From: Chara braunii
Taxonomy: Eukaryota > Streptophyta > Charophyceae > Charales > Characeae
Assembly (NCBI GenBank): GCA_003427395.1
Contig: BFEA01000008.1
Location: forward strand, 7,557,360-7,579,859
Direction of reading: 5' to 3'
Length of the DNA stretch: 22,500 nucleotides
Positions 1 through 9,578 of the stretch are shown here, one piece after another. Position numbers and translations under genes: made by a program. The stretch's first letter is position 1. The number at the start of each line of letters is the position of its first letter. The notes beneath the pieces are model-generated. The model made no database searches. It was given only the letters and a program-made list of their open reading frames with translations, and was not told where the DNA came from.

Positions 1-120
<120 letters not shown>

Positions 121-284
121 CATACACACCCACACACACGGACGCACACACAATGTCTTCAAGTTCTTGGTTTTGTTGATTATACACGGCCTAATTTTTT
201 GCCCTCCTTTAGAGCATGAGTTGTTTGGATGATTATGGGTGGTAATGAGTTCTTTTTCGGGGGGAATATATGTTTTGTGGGCGA

Positions 285-590
285 GTGTGGAAGGCTTTCC
301 CAGTTTTTTTGTACTCTTAGCAGGGGGTCAGTGGGTTCTTGCTGGAGGAGTCTTCTGTCTTAGGTAAGTTGTCGCTTATCTTCTTCCTCCTCTTTGGCAG
401 TGATGCGAGTATGCAGTTTGAGATGTCGGAAATGCCAATGTTGTTATATTTGTTTGTTTTTTATAAATGATTTTTTGGTTTTATGGGCCGATGTGGAAAA
501 CCCTCTAAGTTTTTTTGGGGCTTTGAGGGGATCAGGTTGGTGGCTTTCTGCTGGAGTAGTCTTCTCTCCTAGGTAAGTTGTATTTTGCCA
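285..590. repeat. Degenerate two-copy tandem repeat, period about 206-209 bp
   Basis: The stretch from 285 to 372 recurs from 491 to 581. Both copies hold a TGTGGAA block, a T-run, a GGGGTCAG-like or GGGGATCAG-like block, a TGCTGGAG-AGTCTTCT block and the end TAGGTAAGTTGT. Copies are clearly diverged. Short ORFs here lie in low-complexity sequence and are not called as genes. Confidence 0.6.
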
Positions 591-599
591 TCCATCCCC

Positions 600-980
600 T
601 TATGGTTTGAAACACATGCATAGTATTGTATACATATGTATATGTGCAAGTGTGTTGTTTTGACGACAGATGGGTGTGTGGGTACTTTGTGCTGAACCAC
701 TCAAACGCGGTCAACCTTGCATTTTTTATTATATTGTCTATCTATACTTTGTCGTTATGGATGGATTGTGATGATTTGTGAAGGAAATGAGAGAGAGAAT
801 CTGGGTTTTTTTAAAACAACACACACACACACACACATATACTCATAAACATACAAAAAAAAAAAAACACAAACTCTAATACGCACGGCAAATACCCCAT
901 CTACTCGAGGTTTTTTTTTCTGTCTGTTTAATTTTATTTTTAGTTTGTACATTTTTTTGAGTTGATGCATTTCGATTGTG
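600..980. other. Non-coding spacer with short AC and poly-A runs
   Basis: No gene is supported. The only visible structure is the AC dinucleotide run near 820-836 followed by a poly-A run near 856-867. Confidence 0.5.
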
Positions 981-989
981 AGTCGGCTT

Positions 990-1690
990 GAAGTATGTTC
1001 GAATGTGTTACGTAGGTTTTGGAGAATTTTTTAGTCTATTATGCATTTGTGTGAGTTTGTTTTTATTATGCTTTAGTGTACATATTCATTTGAATCTGTT
1101 TAATTATGTGATTGTGAGTTTGTTTTACTCTGTTTTCGGTACTCGACTATATTTCAATCTGTGGATTTTTGTTGTGATTCATCTTGAAGTTTGTTTGAGT
1201 CTATTATGGGACTGTTAAACTCAGTTTGGGCTTCTTTTTAGGTTGTGTGAGTTTTTTTTAGACTATTTTAGTTCTGTGTTTATGTAAAGGTCAATTTTAG
1301 TATGTCTTTATTTTTGTTTTTTTTGTCCACTGGACCACGGATCAGTTACCAAGCTGATCATTACGGATACTACACTTTATCATATAAAAACCTCGAGAAA
1401 GCTACTATAAGGGAGCTGTCTCATTTTATGTTCACGTGTTTTGAACGTGTTCGAGTCCGTTTTAACTGTATTTTTGTTTTCTTCCGACTTCGGTTGACTG
1501 TGTTTCATTTTCAATCTGTTTTGCGGTTGCTTAAGTCTATTTCGAGTTTGTTGGTTTGTTTGAGCAAGTGCAGTTTTCTTATGAGTCCATCGGAAGTCTA
1601 TTTGTGTTTGTAACAAGACTGTTTGAGTCAGTTTGAGCATGATCTGAGTTTCTTATAATTTGTTGTCGTCTATCATAGGTCTATTTTAGC
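990..1690. repeat. T/G-rich stretch with recurring GAGTTTGTTTT / GAGTCTATT words
   Basis: Words such as GAGTTTGTTTT, GAGTCTATT and AATCTGTTT recur irregularly across 700 bp, as in an old degraded satellite or minisatellite. The segment 1325-1430 interrupts the pattern with more complex sequence and may be a separate small insertion. ORFs on both strands here are by-products of the composition. Confidence 0.4.
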
Positions 1691-1779
1691 CTTTGCGAGT
1701 TTTTCATATGATGTCTTATGTCTTTTTTTATGCGGCCATTGCCCACACCGCTCGCACTGAGAGCGCTACACTAGTATAT

Positions 1780-1803
1780 ATATATACATATATATATATA
1801 TAT
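1780..1803. repeat. (TA)n-type microsatellite
   Basis: TATATA alternation with one TATACA variation. The flanks up to 1965 contain nothing recognisable. Confidence 0.8.
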
Positions 1804-1966
1804 AATCATACTCACACTAGCATAATGGATCTTACCATAATTACACCTCTACTTGATGTATCAGACTGCAATCATGTCCCGAAATAAGTAAAAATAGTCT
1901 TGGTATGAATTATTCCCCTACACTCGAATAAATTGGTGGTTTGAAATAAACAAAATTTTATTTTTT

Positions 1967-2166
1967 TGGGGGGGGGCAAACGACGAGGGGGAGGACGAGG
2001 GGGAGGAGGAGGAGGAGGAAGAAGAAAGTAGGAGGAGAAGGAGGAGGAAGAAAGGAGGAGAAGGATAAAAAGAAGAAATAAGGGAGGAGGAGGAGGATAA
2101 GTAGAAGGGAAAAAGGAGGAGGAAGAGGAGTGGGGGGAGTTGGAAGGGGAGGGGGAGGGCACATAC
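1967..2166 (+). repeat. Polypurine GGA/GAA tract
   Basis: About 200 bases almost entirely G and A on the plus strand, opening with a G9 run. The opposite strand gives Pro/Ser/Leu-rich ORFs that only reflect CCT/TCC repeats. Confidence 0.9.
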
Positions 2167-2181
2167 ACTTTGCGATACAGG

Positions 2182-2840
2182 GTCACTTTAGAGGTAGGGT
2201 GATAGTGTGAGTGATGATGACGATGAGGAAGGAGGAGGAGGACGAAGAAAGAAGGAGGAGGAGGAGGAGGAGGAGGAGGAGGAGGAGAAGGAGGAGGAGG
2301 GAGAAGATATTAGGATGAGGAGGAAGATGGGGAGGAGGAGAAGAAGAAGTAGAAAGAAAGGAGGAGAGGAGAAGGATGAAGTGGAAGAAAGTGGATGAAC
2401 TATTTTTTCATCTTCTTTCTTTTTCCTCCTCCCCCTCCTCCTTTCTTATTTTCTTCCTTCTTTCACCAGTACGCTTTCTTTTTCGTTTGCAACTTCTCCT
2501 TTCCGCTTATCATATCTTGGTTTTGGCCATGGCAACTTTTGTTGAGTCCAAGAAGAGGGAGGTTGGATGACCACTTTCAAGGGAGGGTGATAGGGTGAGT
2601 GATGATGAAGAGGAGGCATATGAAGGAGGATGAGGACGAGGAGGAGGAAAGGAGGAGGAGGAAGAAATATGATAAACCATTTTTTCAAATTCCTTCTTCT
2701 CCTCTTCCTTCTCCTCTTCTCCTTTCTTTCTTCTTCATTTTCTCCTCCTCCTCCTTTCTTTATCTTTTCTTTTTTTTTTCCCTTCCCAACTTCAAGTTTA
2801 TGCTTGTCGTATTTTGGTTCGTATTGGCTTTTACGGCTTT
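2182..2840. repeat. 388-bp tandem duplication of a purine-then-pyrimidine unit
   Basis: Each unit opens with GGTGATAG-x-GTGAGTGATGATGA (first at 2196, second at 2584), then a GGA-rich purine tract, then a TTTTTTCA junction into a CTT/TCC pyrimidine tract, then AACTTC-rich sequence ending in ATTTTGGTT-like or TCTTGGTTTTGG-like words. Within each unit the purine and pyrimidine tracts can fold back on each other and have mirror symmetry. The 216-residue and smaller ORFs here consist of simple Lys/Glu/Arg or Ser/Phe/Leu runs and are not called. Confidence 0.7.
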
Positions 2841-2984
2841 GGTGACTTTGTCATTTTCTAGCCCTTCGATTTGTCATTTTCTACCCTTTCGATTAGAGAT
2901 TCATGCGCAGTTCATAGTACAATTGTTTGTAGACCTCTCGCCAACCAGACGTCATTTGTTTTTTTTTAGCCCTTCGATAACAGA

Positions 2985-3345
2985 TCCATGCGTAGTTCAT
3001 AATAGAGTTTCTTGTACAGCTTTAGGTGCGGTTCATAACATTGTTCGAATTGCAGCTCCGTGTGCAAATCATAGTACGGTTCACTGTACAGCTCCACATC
3101 CACTTTCATGTGCACTTCCAAGTGTTGCTACATGTGCAAGGTATTGTTCCAGACATAGTTATATTTGCAGTTATAAGTGTGGACCCAAACACAGTTCCAA
3201 GTGCACTTCTAGGGGCATTTTCAAATACAGTTCGAGGTGCAGGTCCTAGGGCGTTTGTAGGTGCAGTTGTAGGTGCAGGTGCACTAATAGGTGCAATTCA
3301 AAATGCAAGTGTCGTTGTCGGCGCAGTGGAAGGTGTAGTTTAAGG
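2985..3345 (+). repeat. Degenerate 12-bp-type repeat built on GTAGGTGCAGTT
   Basis: Words GTAGGTGCAGTT, GTTCCAAGTGCA, GTTCGAGGTGCAGG and relatives recur, clearest from 3240 to 3345. One plus frame reads as a Gly/Ala/Val pseudo-periodic peptide (for example VGAVVGAGALIGAI), which is what a 12-mer with G-rich codons produces. There is no start context or known domain, so it is annotated as a repeat and not a gene. Confidence 0.6.
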
Positions 3346-3548
3346 TATATTTCTGGAAAAAGGGTTTTGTTCTGAGTATCTCGTACAATGATGGAACGGT
3401 TGATGTTATGGCTCCCTCCAGTCCCTTTAGTAAGTCAAGCATCTCTAAATTTGTGTGTCCTCATACGTATTCATATATTGGGTTTTCTTTGTGCAGTCCC
3501 AGATGAGCAGATCCAAAATTGAAACTATTTTCCCTGATAGCAGTTCGT

Positions 3549-3716
3549 CATGTTGGGTACAGTGTGTGAGGTGTTGTCTATGGTGCAATGGTGGGTTCAG
3601 TAAATGAGGTATTGTTTGCCATGGTGGTACAGTAAGTAAGGCATTGTCTCAACAAAGGTATTATTTGTCAAGTGGTATCAGCAGTTTGCCATGGTGGGTA
3701 CAGTAGTAAGGTATTC
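3549..3716 (+). repeat. Irregular minisatellite, CATGGTGGGTACAGTAAGT-type unit
   Basis: Variants of the unit, each followed by GAGGTATTGTTT or a close form, begin near 3549, 3583, 3618 and 3688. Spacing is uneven because of small insertions. Not coding. Confidence 0.6.
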
Positions 3717-3841
3717 AAGTTATCTATGTTGCAGGTATCTTAAGTGATGTCAGTTTCAACCATGTGTTACGATCCTAACTAGTTTGTTAGTACAAACTCG
3801 CATGGAAAGACAATATCACCCAATTGCAAACAAATGAAAGC

Positions 3842-3925
3842 ATTTGCGAAAAGAAAAACACAAGAGAAAGAAAAAAGAAGAAGAAAAAAAAAAAAAAAGA
3901 AGAAAAAGAAAGAAGAAGATGTACT
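3842..3925 (+). repeat. A/G-rich tract (AAGAAGAAA)
   Basis: Almost pure A and G for about 80 bases, followed at 3960-3990 by a short CTT/T-rich stretch on the same strand. Confidence 0.85.
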
Positions 3926-3999
3926 CTGACAAGACCAATGACAAATCTCTCTTCTCTCTCAATCTTCTTTTTATTCTTCTTTTTTTTCATATTCTTCTA

Positions 4000-4576
4000 C
4001 TAATTTTTGCTCGTCTCTGTTAAAGACACCCAGGGTGGACTGTGATGGATGCACGAGTTTGACATACCCATTGATAACTCTTTGTCGTCAGTAGGCTAAT
4101 TGCTTGGGGGATTGCGCATTTTTTGTTCACATGACTGTCTATGCTCGTGTTGTATTTTATTTTATGATTTGTAGATGCAGAATCCACAACGTACAAAACA
4201 CTTAACCGAAAAATTACCTTTGCGTCATCCTTGTCCATAGACAATTGTGGTTTCATGTATATTTGCTACTTTGTTTATTGATCGGAACTTCATCCCCGAT
4301 TTGCTCACTCATGACTCGTAGGTTTATCCTTGATTTGTGACACATGCTCGAAGGTTTTTGCCCCGCGGGTTTTTCATATTATTGGTTACTGATTGGTCAT
4401 ATCAACAAAAAAATTCCCACGAGAAATGAAAGTTGAAAAAACATTCGATAAAAAAAAAATCCTTCATATTCATAAATTATTATTCTAATATTCGTGTAAT
4501 TCTAAAATTTTTATTTTTATTTGATAATTTTTCGTCTAAATATGACTTTTACCTTCCAACTATATCTATTTGTTCA
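4000..4576. other. AT-rich spacer, nothing recognised
   Basis: No convincing ORF, RNA gene or repeat was seen. Short ORFs on either strand lack motifs. Confidence 0.5.
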
Positions 4577-4721
4577 AGATGGAATGAAAGTCTGAAAGAG
4601 TTTATGAAATATTTTAATGAAAATTTAGATCGGATTAACCTATTTATGACTGAAAATCCTTACATAGAATGACAGTCAAATTAAAACATTTCATGAACTT
4701 ATCCAAACTTTCATTCCATCT
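4577..4721. repeat. Inverted repeat, 34-bp arms, 77-bp spacer
   Basis: The left arm 4577-4610 begins AGATGGAATGAAAGT. The right arm 4688-4721 ends ACTTTCATTCCATCT, its reverse complement, and the match continues to ATTTCAT at the other end with about six mismatches. It may be an internal part or remnant of a small inverted-repeat element in an AT-rich region where GAATGAAA words are frequent (to about 4870). No terminal duplication was identified. Confidence 0.6.
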
Positions 4722-4869
4722 CTAGCATGCAGTTCAAATAAGAAGGCATACCCCATTCTTGAAATGAAAGTTTTTAAGTAAGATGAAAAATTTTAAAATT
4801 GAAATGACATTTTTTAAAATAGAATGAAAATTTAAAATTTAAAGTGTAATTTTACTATAGAATGATTAA

Positions 4870-5219
4870 TTATGAAAAAATTTGTTGTTGATGTCTTGCA
4901 TTGTTTCCTGGAGCATGCAGATCCGATGTATGGTGGATTGGATTGGTAAATGTCCACACTAGGAGGAACAGTTTTTGCTCATTTTAATTTTGAATTATTT
5001 TGTTTGTTTGCTTAACAATGTCTTCTTACTTACTGTGATCATGTCGTTTTCATATTTTAGCTGATTTTTCCCTAACGTATTTTGTTCTTATTCTCAATTT
5101 CAAGATGATCTTCTTTTTAGAAATCGTGTGATTACGATGCAGTACAGTTGAGTCTTCGATGATATTTAAGTTTTTTAGGTTTTTAGTAAGACGAAACGAT
5201 TATCTGCAATGATTCAAGC
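4870..5219. other. AT-rich spacer, nothing recognised
   Basis: No ORF, RNA gene or repeat was identified. Confidence 0.5.
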
Positions 5220-5537
5220 TTGCTGATGGCGACAAATAGATGTATAATATGTGAGTGCGGTCATGCATTTGCAACTACGCAAGTCATTAACTCACATCAA
5301 TCACGAACATTCCCTGCATTTATTATTCACTTGGCGTCATCATCTGATGGTGAGGAGAACATGGTACCGTCAAGAGAAGAAAGATATGATGAACAAATTC
5401 CAATAAACAATGATTATACCATGTATGTGTGCGCAAGAAGTGAAACGTACAATGAAGATGCTGGTAATGATGGATTCAACAACAAATTTATAGGTGATAA
5501 TAAGGATGTTTACATTTTAACTCCGCATCAAGAATAG
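5220..5537 (+). CDS. Unassigned 105-residue ORF, weak Cys/His cluster
   Basis: I do not recognise this protein. Its N-terminal third has CIICECGHAF followed by a His (NSHQ), loosely recalling half of a C2H2 finger, but no second zinc-binding His is in place. The rest is acidic and hydrophilic (EENMVPSREERYDEQ, then an Asp/Asn-rich end). Its composition is more protein-like than most ORFs nearby, so it could be an exon or transposase remnant, but there is no splice-site or homology support. It may equally be chance in AT-rich DNA. Confidence 0.2.
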   Translation: MLMATNRCIICECGHAFATTQVINSHQSRTFPAFIIHLASSSDGEENMVPSREERYDEQIPINNDYTMYVCARSETYNEDAGNDGFNNKFIGDNKDVYILTPHQE

Positions 5538-5539
5538 CG

Positions 5540-6150
5540 ACGATGATGTAAGCGATCAAAGGAAGATTAGGGTTATCTCTCTTATACATGGATGTAATAT
5601 TTACAATTATCCGCAATCTGTAGTTCAATTATTGGTCGATACCTTTTCGCATCGAACGTGAGTGTCTTGTTTCGATGCGTCGACAAGTAGGGATAAACAC
5701 GTGGTAAAAAAAAAATGAGGAAGAATGATTGGCTGCAAGGCGCGCGCAAAGTTGTGGTTCCGTATTTGGAAAGCAACATTATATTCGTTACAAAAATGCA
5801 GGACACCCTGAGTTCAAACCTCCAATAAAGTAACTTTGTTGTGAAGAGCAACATGTGTGAAGTTGTCATCGTGGTTATCGTTAATACAACAATAACGCTA
5901 ATATTAAAACATATATAAAATGTAACAAAAAAAATTGTACATGTTTTATCGAACTACGGCTACAAACGATAATTTTTCATGCGATGTTGTTGTATATGTT
6001 AGTCAAAACAACAATAGAATTGTTGGTCAATAAACTTGTTGGTTGACATGTATATGATGTATTGTGTTGAATTCATTATATAACGACTCCAAGTGATGCA
6101 CGAGTGTCGATCACTATAAACAAATGCATAAAATATAGTGACGAATATAT
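5540..6150. other. Spacer, nothing firmly recognised
   Basis: A GAGTTCAAACCTCC word at 5810-5823 resembles a Pol III B box, but no tRNA fold accompanies it. AT-rich otherwise. Confidence 0.4.
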
Positions 6151-6158
6151 ATGTACGT

Positions 6159-6896
6159 CAGGGTTGTCAGTCCGAACGTACGGAGGCCCCTAAGCTGACC
6201 CCCGAACGTTCGGGCATTCGGCGGGTTCGGACCCCGCAAAAAAATATTTTGGTACCTAAATATTATTATTATTTTCTGATTTTGTTTTTGTGAGTTCTTT
6301 GTAACGTAAGTTACCTGCGTCTTACTTTTGAAGGCATTCTGTGAAGTTAAAAAATAATTAAAAATCGGCAAAGATGGTGGTATCAAAACTTGTTTGTTGA
6401 CTCATCATTTTTTTTTTTTTCTCTTTTCACTTTTTGTTTTTTCTTTATTTCAACGCGTGAACAATCTTTATTATTCTTTCAAACCTTATTTGTAGGTTCT
6501 CTATTATATAACATACATATATATAAATTTTCATGGCATTTAGAAAATCCAAAAAAAAAAGAAAAATCACCAAAGATGGCGGTGTCAAAAACGTGTTTGC
6601 CCACTCAATAATTTAATTCTCGTTTTATTTTTTCTTATGTTCATTAATTATTATTATTATTTTTATTTGGTTTTTATTTCAAATTTGGTAACAAATTTGG
6701 ATGTAACGTTGAGGCAGATATTGTTAAGTTTATTCTTCTAAATAACATATATTTTTTTTCGATGTTTTTGAAGGGTTTTTTTTTTTTTTTTTTTTTTTCA
6801 CGTTCAGTTGAACGGCCGAACACGTCGAGAGGGGGTCCCGAACGTTCGGGCATTCGGGTTCGGGTGTTCGGCCCGTTCCGAACGTCGGCAACCCTG
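6159..6896 (+). mobile_element. Non-autonomous hAT-like element, copy 1 (738 bp)
   Basis: Starts CAGGGTTGTCAG and ends in the imperfect inverse CGGCAACCCTG. Flanks are ATGTACGT (6151-6158) and ATGTACGC (6897-6904), an 8-bp target duplication with one mismatch. An 8-bp duplication and CAGGG termini (fitting the hAT YARNG end consensus) indicate the hAT superfamily. Both arms are GC-rich with clustered GTTCGGG words and a 14-bp palindrome CCCGAACGTTCGGG. The AT-rich middle holds two diverged copies of a unit of about 200 bp containing a CAAAGATGG-GGT-TCAAAA core (6369 and 6570). It encodes no transposase and would depend on one supplied in trans. Confidence 0.8.
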
Positions 6897-6935
6897 ATGT
6901 ACGCAACTTTTATAGACAATTAGATTCAGTTGGAT

Positions 6936-6993
6936 GTAGTAGCAAATGAGAAAAGAGGCAACGAACTAGTCACGACGTAGAAAAGTCGAAAGT
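6936..6993 (-). repeat. 3' terminal direct repeat of the retroelement
   Basis: Matches 11909-11966 at 52 of 58 positions without gaps, and similarity stops at both edges. A small hairpin CGAC-GTAGAAAA-GTCG lies inside each copy. It could be a pseudo-LTR or the remnant of tandem head-to-tail insertion. Confidence 0.75.
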
Positions 6994-7704
6994 CAACAGA
7001 GAAAGTAACGAAGGTTCAATCACGCAGTTCAGGTCATCGTCCCCTAGTAACAATCAGGGAGTCTCTCCACCTCTTTATCCCTAATCATTACCAGTCATCA
7101 CCATCAAGCCCTCTTCTATCTCCTTCGCCTCGATCATTCCGGAGTGAGCAAGGATACTGATCCGTCAGTCATGAAACTAAGAGGTTGACTACTCCGTTCG
7201 GTCCGTATTAATAGGCACGTAATCTGAAACAGGGAAAACCGAAACAGGTGTCGAAAGTAAGCGTCGGCCGAAACTTCGAGTCAAACGAACTACGGTACTC
7301 GGGCCCAACTAAAAGGGACCGATACCTGAGCCAATTGGTACCGAAAAAAACAAGCACAACACACAAAGGGTTCGAATCTAGCGAGGTAATCAGGAACAGT
7401 CACCACAGAGGCAAACATACTTTACCGGTTTGAGACGCGCATCGGAGCCCTACAGAATTCATGCAAAGTCCTACAAGTCACCCCATATGTCACCGATTCG
7501 AGTCCAACATCATGCAGGATGCCCCCTCCTACAGCACCTCTCGCAATCTCGAACAAGCAAATAAAGGAACCTACAACCTAAAAACTATAAAAACAACTCC
7601 AAAGCAACTACACCCAAACAAACCCTGTCGGATGATCCATCCCACGCAAACAACCTCTAAAAACTACCAAAATAAACCCTGCCAGATGATCCATCCCATA
7701 AGAG
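6994..7704 (-). other. 3' non-coding region of the retroelement
   Basis: Lies between the RT stop and the terminal repeat. It contains a 29-bp direct repeat with a 54-bp period (7616-7644 and 7670-7698; shared words AAACCCTG and GATGATCCATCCCA). On the plus strand there is a Pol III-like box pair (7327-7340 and 7368-7380). ORFs across it are low in complexity and not called. Confidence 0.5.
7616..7698. repeat. Short direct repeat, period 54 bp
   Basis: Two 29-bp blocks containing GATGATCCATCCCA differ at three positions. They lie immediately downstream of the reverse-transcriptase stop codon. Confidence 0.7.
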
Positions 7705-8694
7705 TTACAACAGTAACTCTTCGCACAATAGCTCAGTAGCCTGTTTCCACATAGCATCCTTACCTACGGCAAATCGCCTCAGCACACGCTCAAAGTTCTC
7801 GAACGGATAGCCTTTCAAACGCAGCTCCCTCTTCACAATAAGTACAAGCAAGGGGATCTCAGAGCGAATGGTGGTGTTCTGGTCAATCCTATGGAGGTAG
7901 CTGTTAATAGTCATGTTCTTTTGTTGCTTGCTAGCCCAAGAAGAAAAGGACTGACCATTCTTAAACACCAACGTTTCGTCATTCCAAACGTAATCCTCGT
8001 TTTTCACCAATTGGACCACCCCCACGAACGGATATGATTGTTTGGATCTCACTTCGCAACCCAAAAACTGCAGAATCCCATTGTCTGTGTCCGTACGTTT
8101 GAGTGACAGATTACTCGGATAGCAACTGTCGAATTGACGAAGAACCTCAACACGTTTCTTCGTACTCAGCGAGAAGGTCACCAAGATCACATCATCAATA
8201 AGTCTCACACCAAACACATTATTCTGAATCTTACCGAGGCTATTTAAGAACTTACACTCCTCGTAGGCGCACAGGATACATGCGAGGGGAGGGTTCGTGC
8301 TCTTACCCATAGGAATGTCAACCGCCTGTCTCAAAAGCACACCAATGGCATAGGTGTAGGTATGCCTAAGTTCAAAGCGAACATACTCAATGATATCGTC
8401 AAGTGAAATACAACGCAAGTGGTCAGCACCAGTTGTTCTCCCGAATGTTGCCCCTTTCCCTCTCAAATTCACACGAGCGAACGACTTACCCGTGGTCCTA
8501 CAGTGCTTCACAATTCAGTAAACCGCTTCGATAATATCTGGGTGAGAGAGTCGGCTAAACATGTCTTTAATATTATATGATGAGGACTCCACACTGTGTA
8601 CATGCACATGCTTGCCCATCTTACTGTTAATCCTTTGTATCCTGTCTCACAGATGTGACACGACCTGAAGATTGAAGTGACAATCAACAGAAGT
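7705..8694 (-). pseudogene. Reverse transcriptase catalytic core and thumb, Penelope-like
   Basis: The C-terminal part of the element's protein. Reading the frame from 8694 gives HFNLQVVSHL, a TGA at 8649-8647, DRIQRINSKMGKH, then motif A as YNIKDMFSRLSH with the catalytic Asp at 8565-8563. A second TGA follows at 8517-8515, and then an open 268-codon stretch to 7705. That stretch holds the B motif DIPMGKSTNPPLACI, motif C GVRLIDDVILV (the two Asp near 8196-8191), the primer-grip-like LQFLGCEV, and a thumb with HRID and KRELRLKGYPFENF. The PMG-S-PPLA and F/L-x-DD pattern and the thumb resemble Penelope-like RTs more than group II, LINE or LTR RTs. An apparent GTG start at 8511 is only where the second stop breaks the frame. 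The enzyme would copy element RNA at a nicked chromosomal target. Confidence 0.75.
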
Positions 8695-9578
8695 TCAAAC
8701 AATAAATGGTTAAGTGTCTTTCCCACAGCTTTTCCAGTGCGTACTAGTGGTTCATTATAGGTTGGGCAGATCGGTCGGAATCGGCTAATATCCATATGTC
8801 TAGGTAAGACGTATGCTGACCTAAAACTTCCCTTCACTTCCCAACGCGCCACTTTCTTTAGCCCAGACTTACCCAAATCTTCACGCATCTCAACCATCAC
8901 TTCCTCAATGGGTGTTAGCACAACTCGGTAACCAGGGTTCGTCACAAACGTGTTCATCATAGCAGCAAAATACACAGTTGGGCAAACGACCAGGGTTTCA
9001 CCTGGGTTTCTGTCCAACGGTGTGAGTACCAAACCACTCAACTCAGTTTTGACCCTCATGACGTCATCAAGAGCTAACCTCGTGGAACTGGTTGCAGTCT
9101 CCGCGACACAAGTAAACAAGCGTTGGACATTAATACGAGGGCAGTCACCCTTCAAGTTATACCACTTAGCGAATCCTTCAGTAATTTCTCTTTGGATCAT
9201 CCTAACACGATCGAGAGGAGTTGAGCACGGGATGTCATTCACGTTGGCCAGCACACGATGGTGAGGCTCACCTTCACTCAATCGGAAGCATACGCGGCCT
9301 CCCTCACGTGGGTAGACCATCCCTGCACAAACACAGGTAAGCACCTCACGTGCTGCAAATGCACGTTGATTGTGAAGAATGTCACCGATCGACTGATTTT
9401 TAACCCACACGATCCTAACCTTCTTCCTCGCACGCTTACGAAAACAGCTAGGTATGTCGCATGCCATGATCACATCGTTAATGAATTTCCTAAGCTCCGC
9501 CACACGAATTCGCTCATTAAACTTGACACGGATGACCACGTCAGCCGACATACTAATCCCAAACTTGTCACGGATCAC
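8508..9578 (-). pseudogene. N-terminal RT region and Cys-rich linker (frameshifted piece)
   Basis: The largest open piece, 356 codons. Residues about 80-100 hold LTCVCAGMVYP and RVCFRL, a Cys-x-Cys patch that may be the zinc-binding linker seen between nuclease and RT in Chlamys-type elements. Residues 182-199 (GLVLTPLDRNPGETLVVC) match the early RT fingers motif of Penelope-like elements. Residues 257-272 (YVLPRHMDISRFRPIC) match the next, PK-x-K-x-x-x-RPI-type motif, followed by KAVGKTLNHLLFEL. Beyond about residue 294 the true frame moves to the next piece, so the last 60 residues are out-of-frame translation. The apparent start is an internal GTG; the real frame enters from upstream by a frameshift near 9600. 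Confidence 0.7.

Noticed and set aside
1872-2186. Proline/serine-rich secreted-type protein on the minus strand
   Set aside because: The peptide is entirely the translation of CCT/TCC repeats.
2599-3249. 216-codon plus-strand ORF
   Set aside because: It runs through purine/pyrimidine and 12-mer repeats and consists of simple-sequence peptides.
5705-5823. tRNA gene around the GAGTTCAAACCTCC word
   Set aside because: No matching acceptor or D arm was found at a tRNA-like distance.
6936-7285. Hammerhead ribozyme in or near the terminal repeat
   Set aside because: GAAA follows small stems at 6981-6993 and 7237-7243, but the CTGATGA core is missing and the candidates lie on the strand opposite to the element's coding strand.
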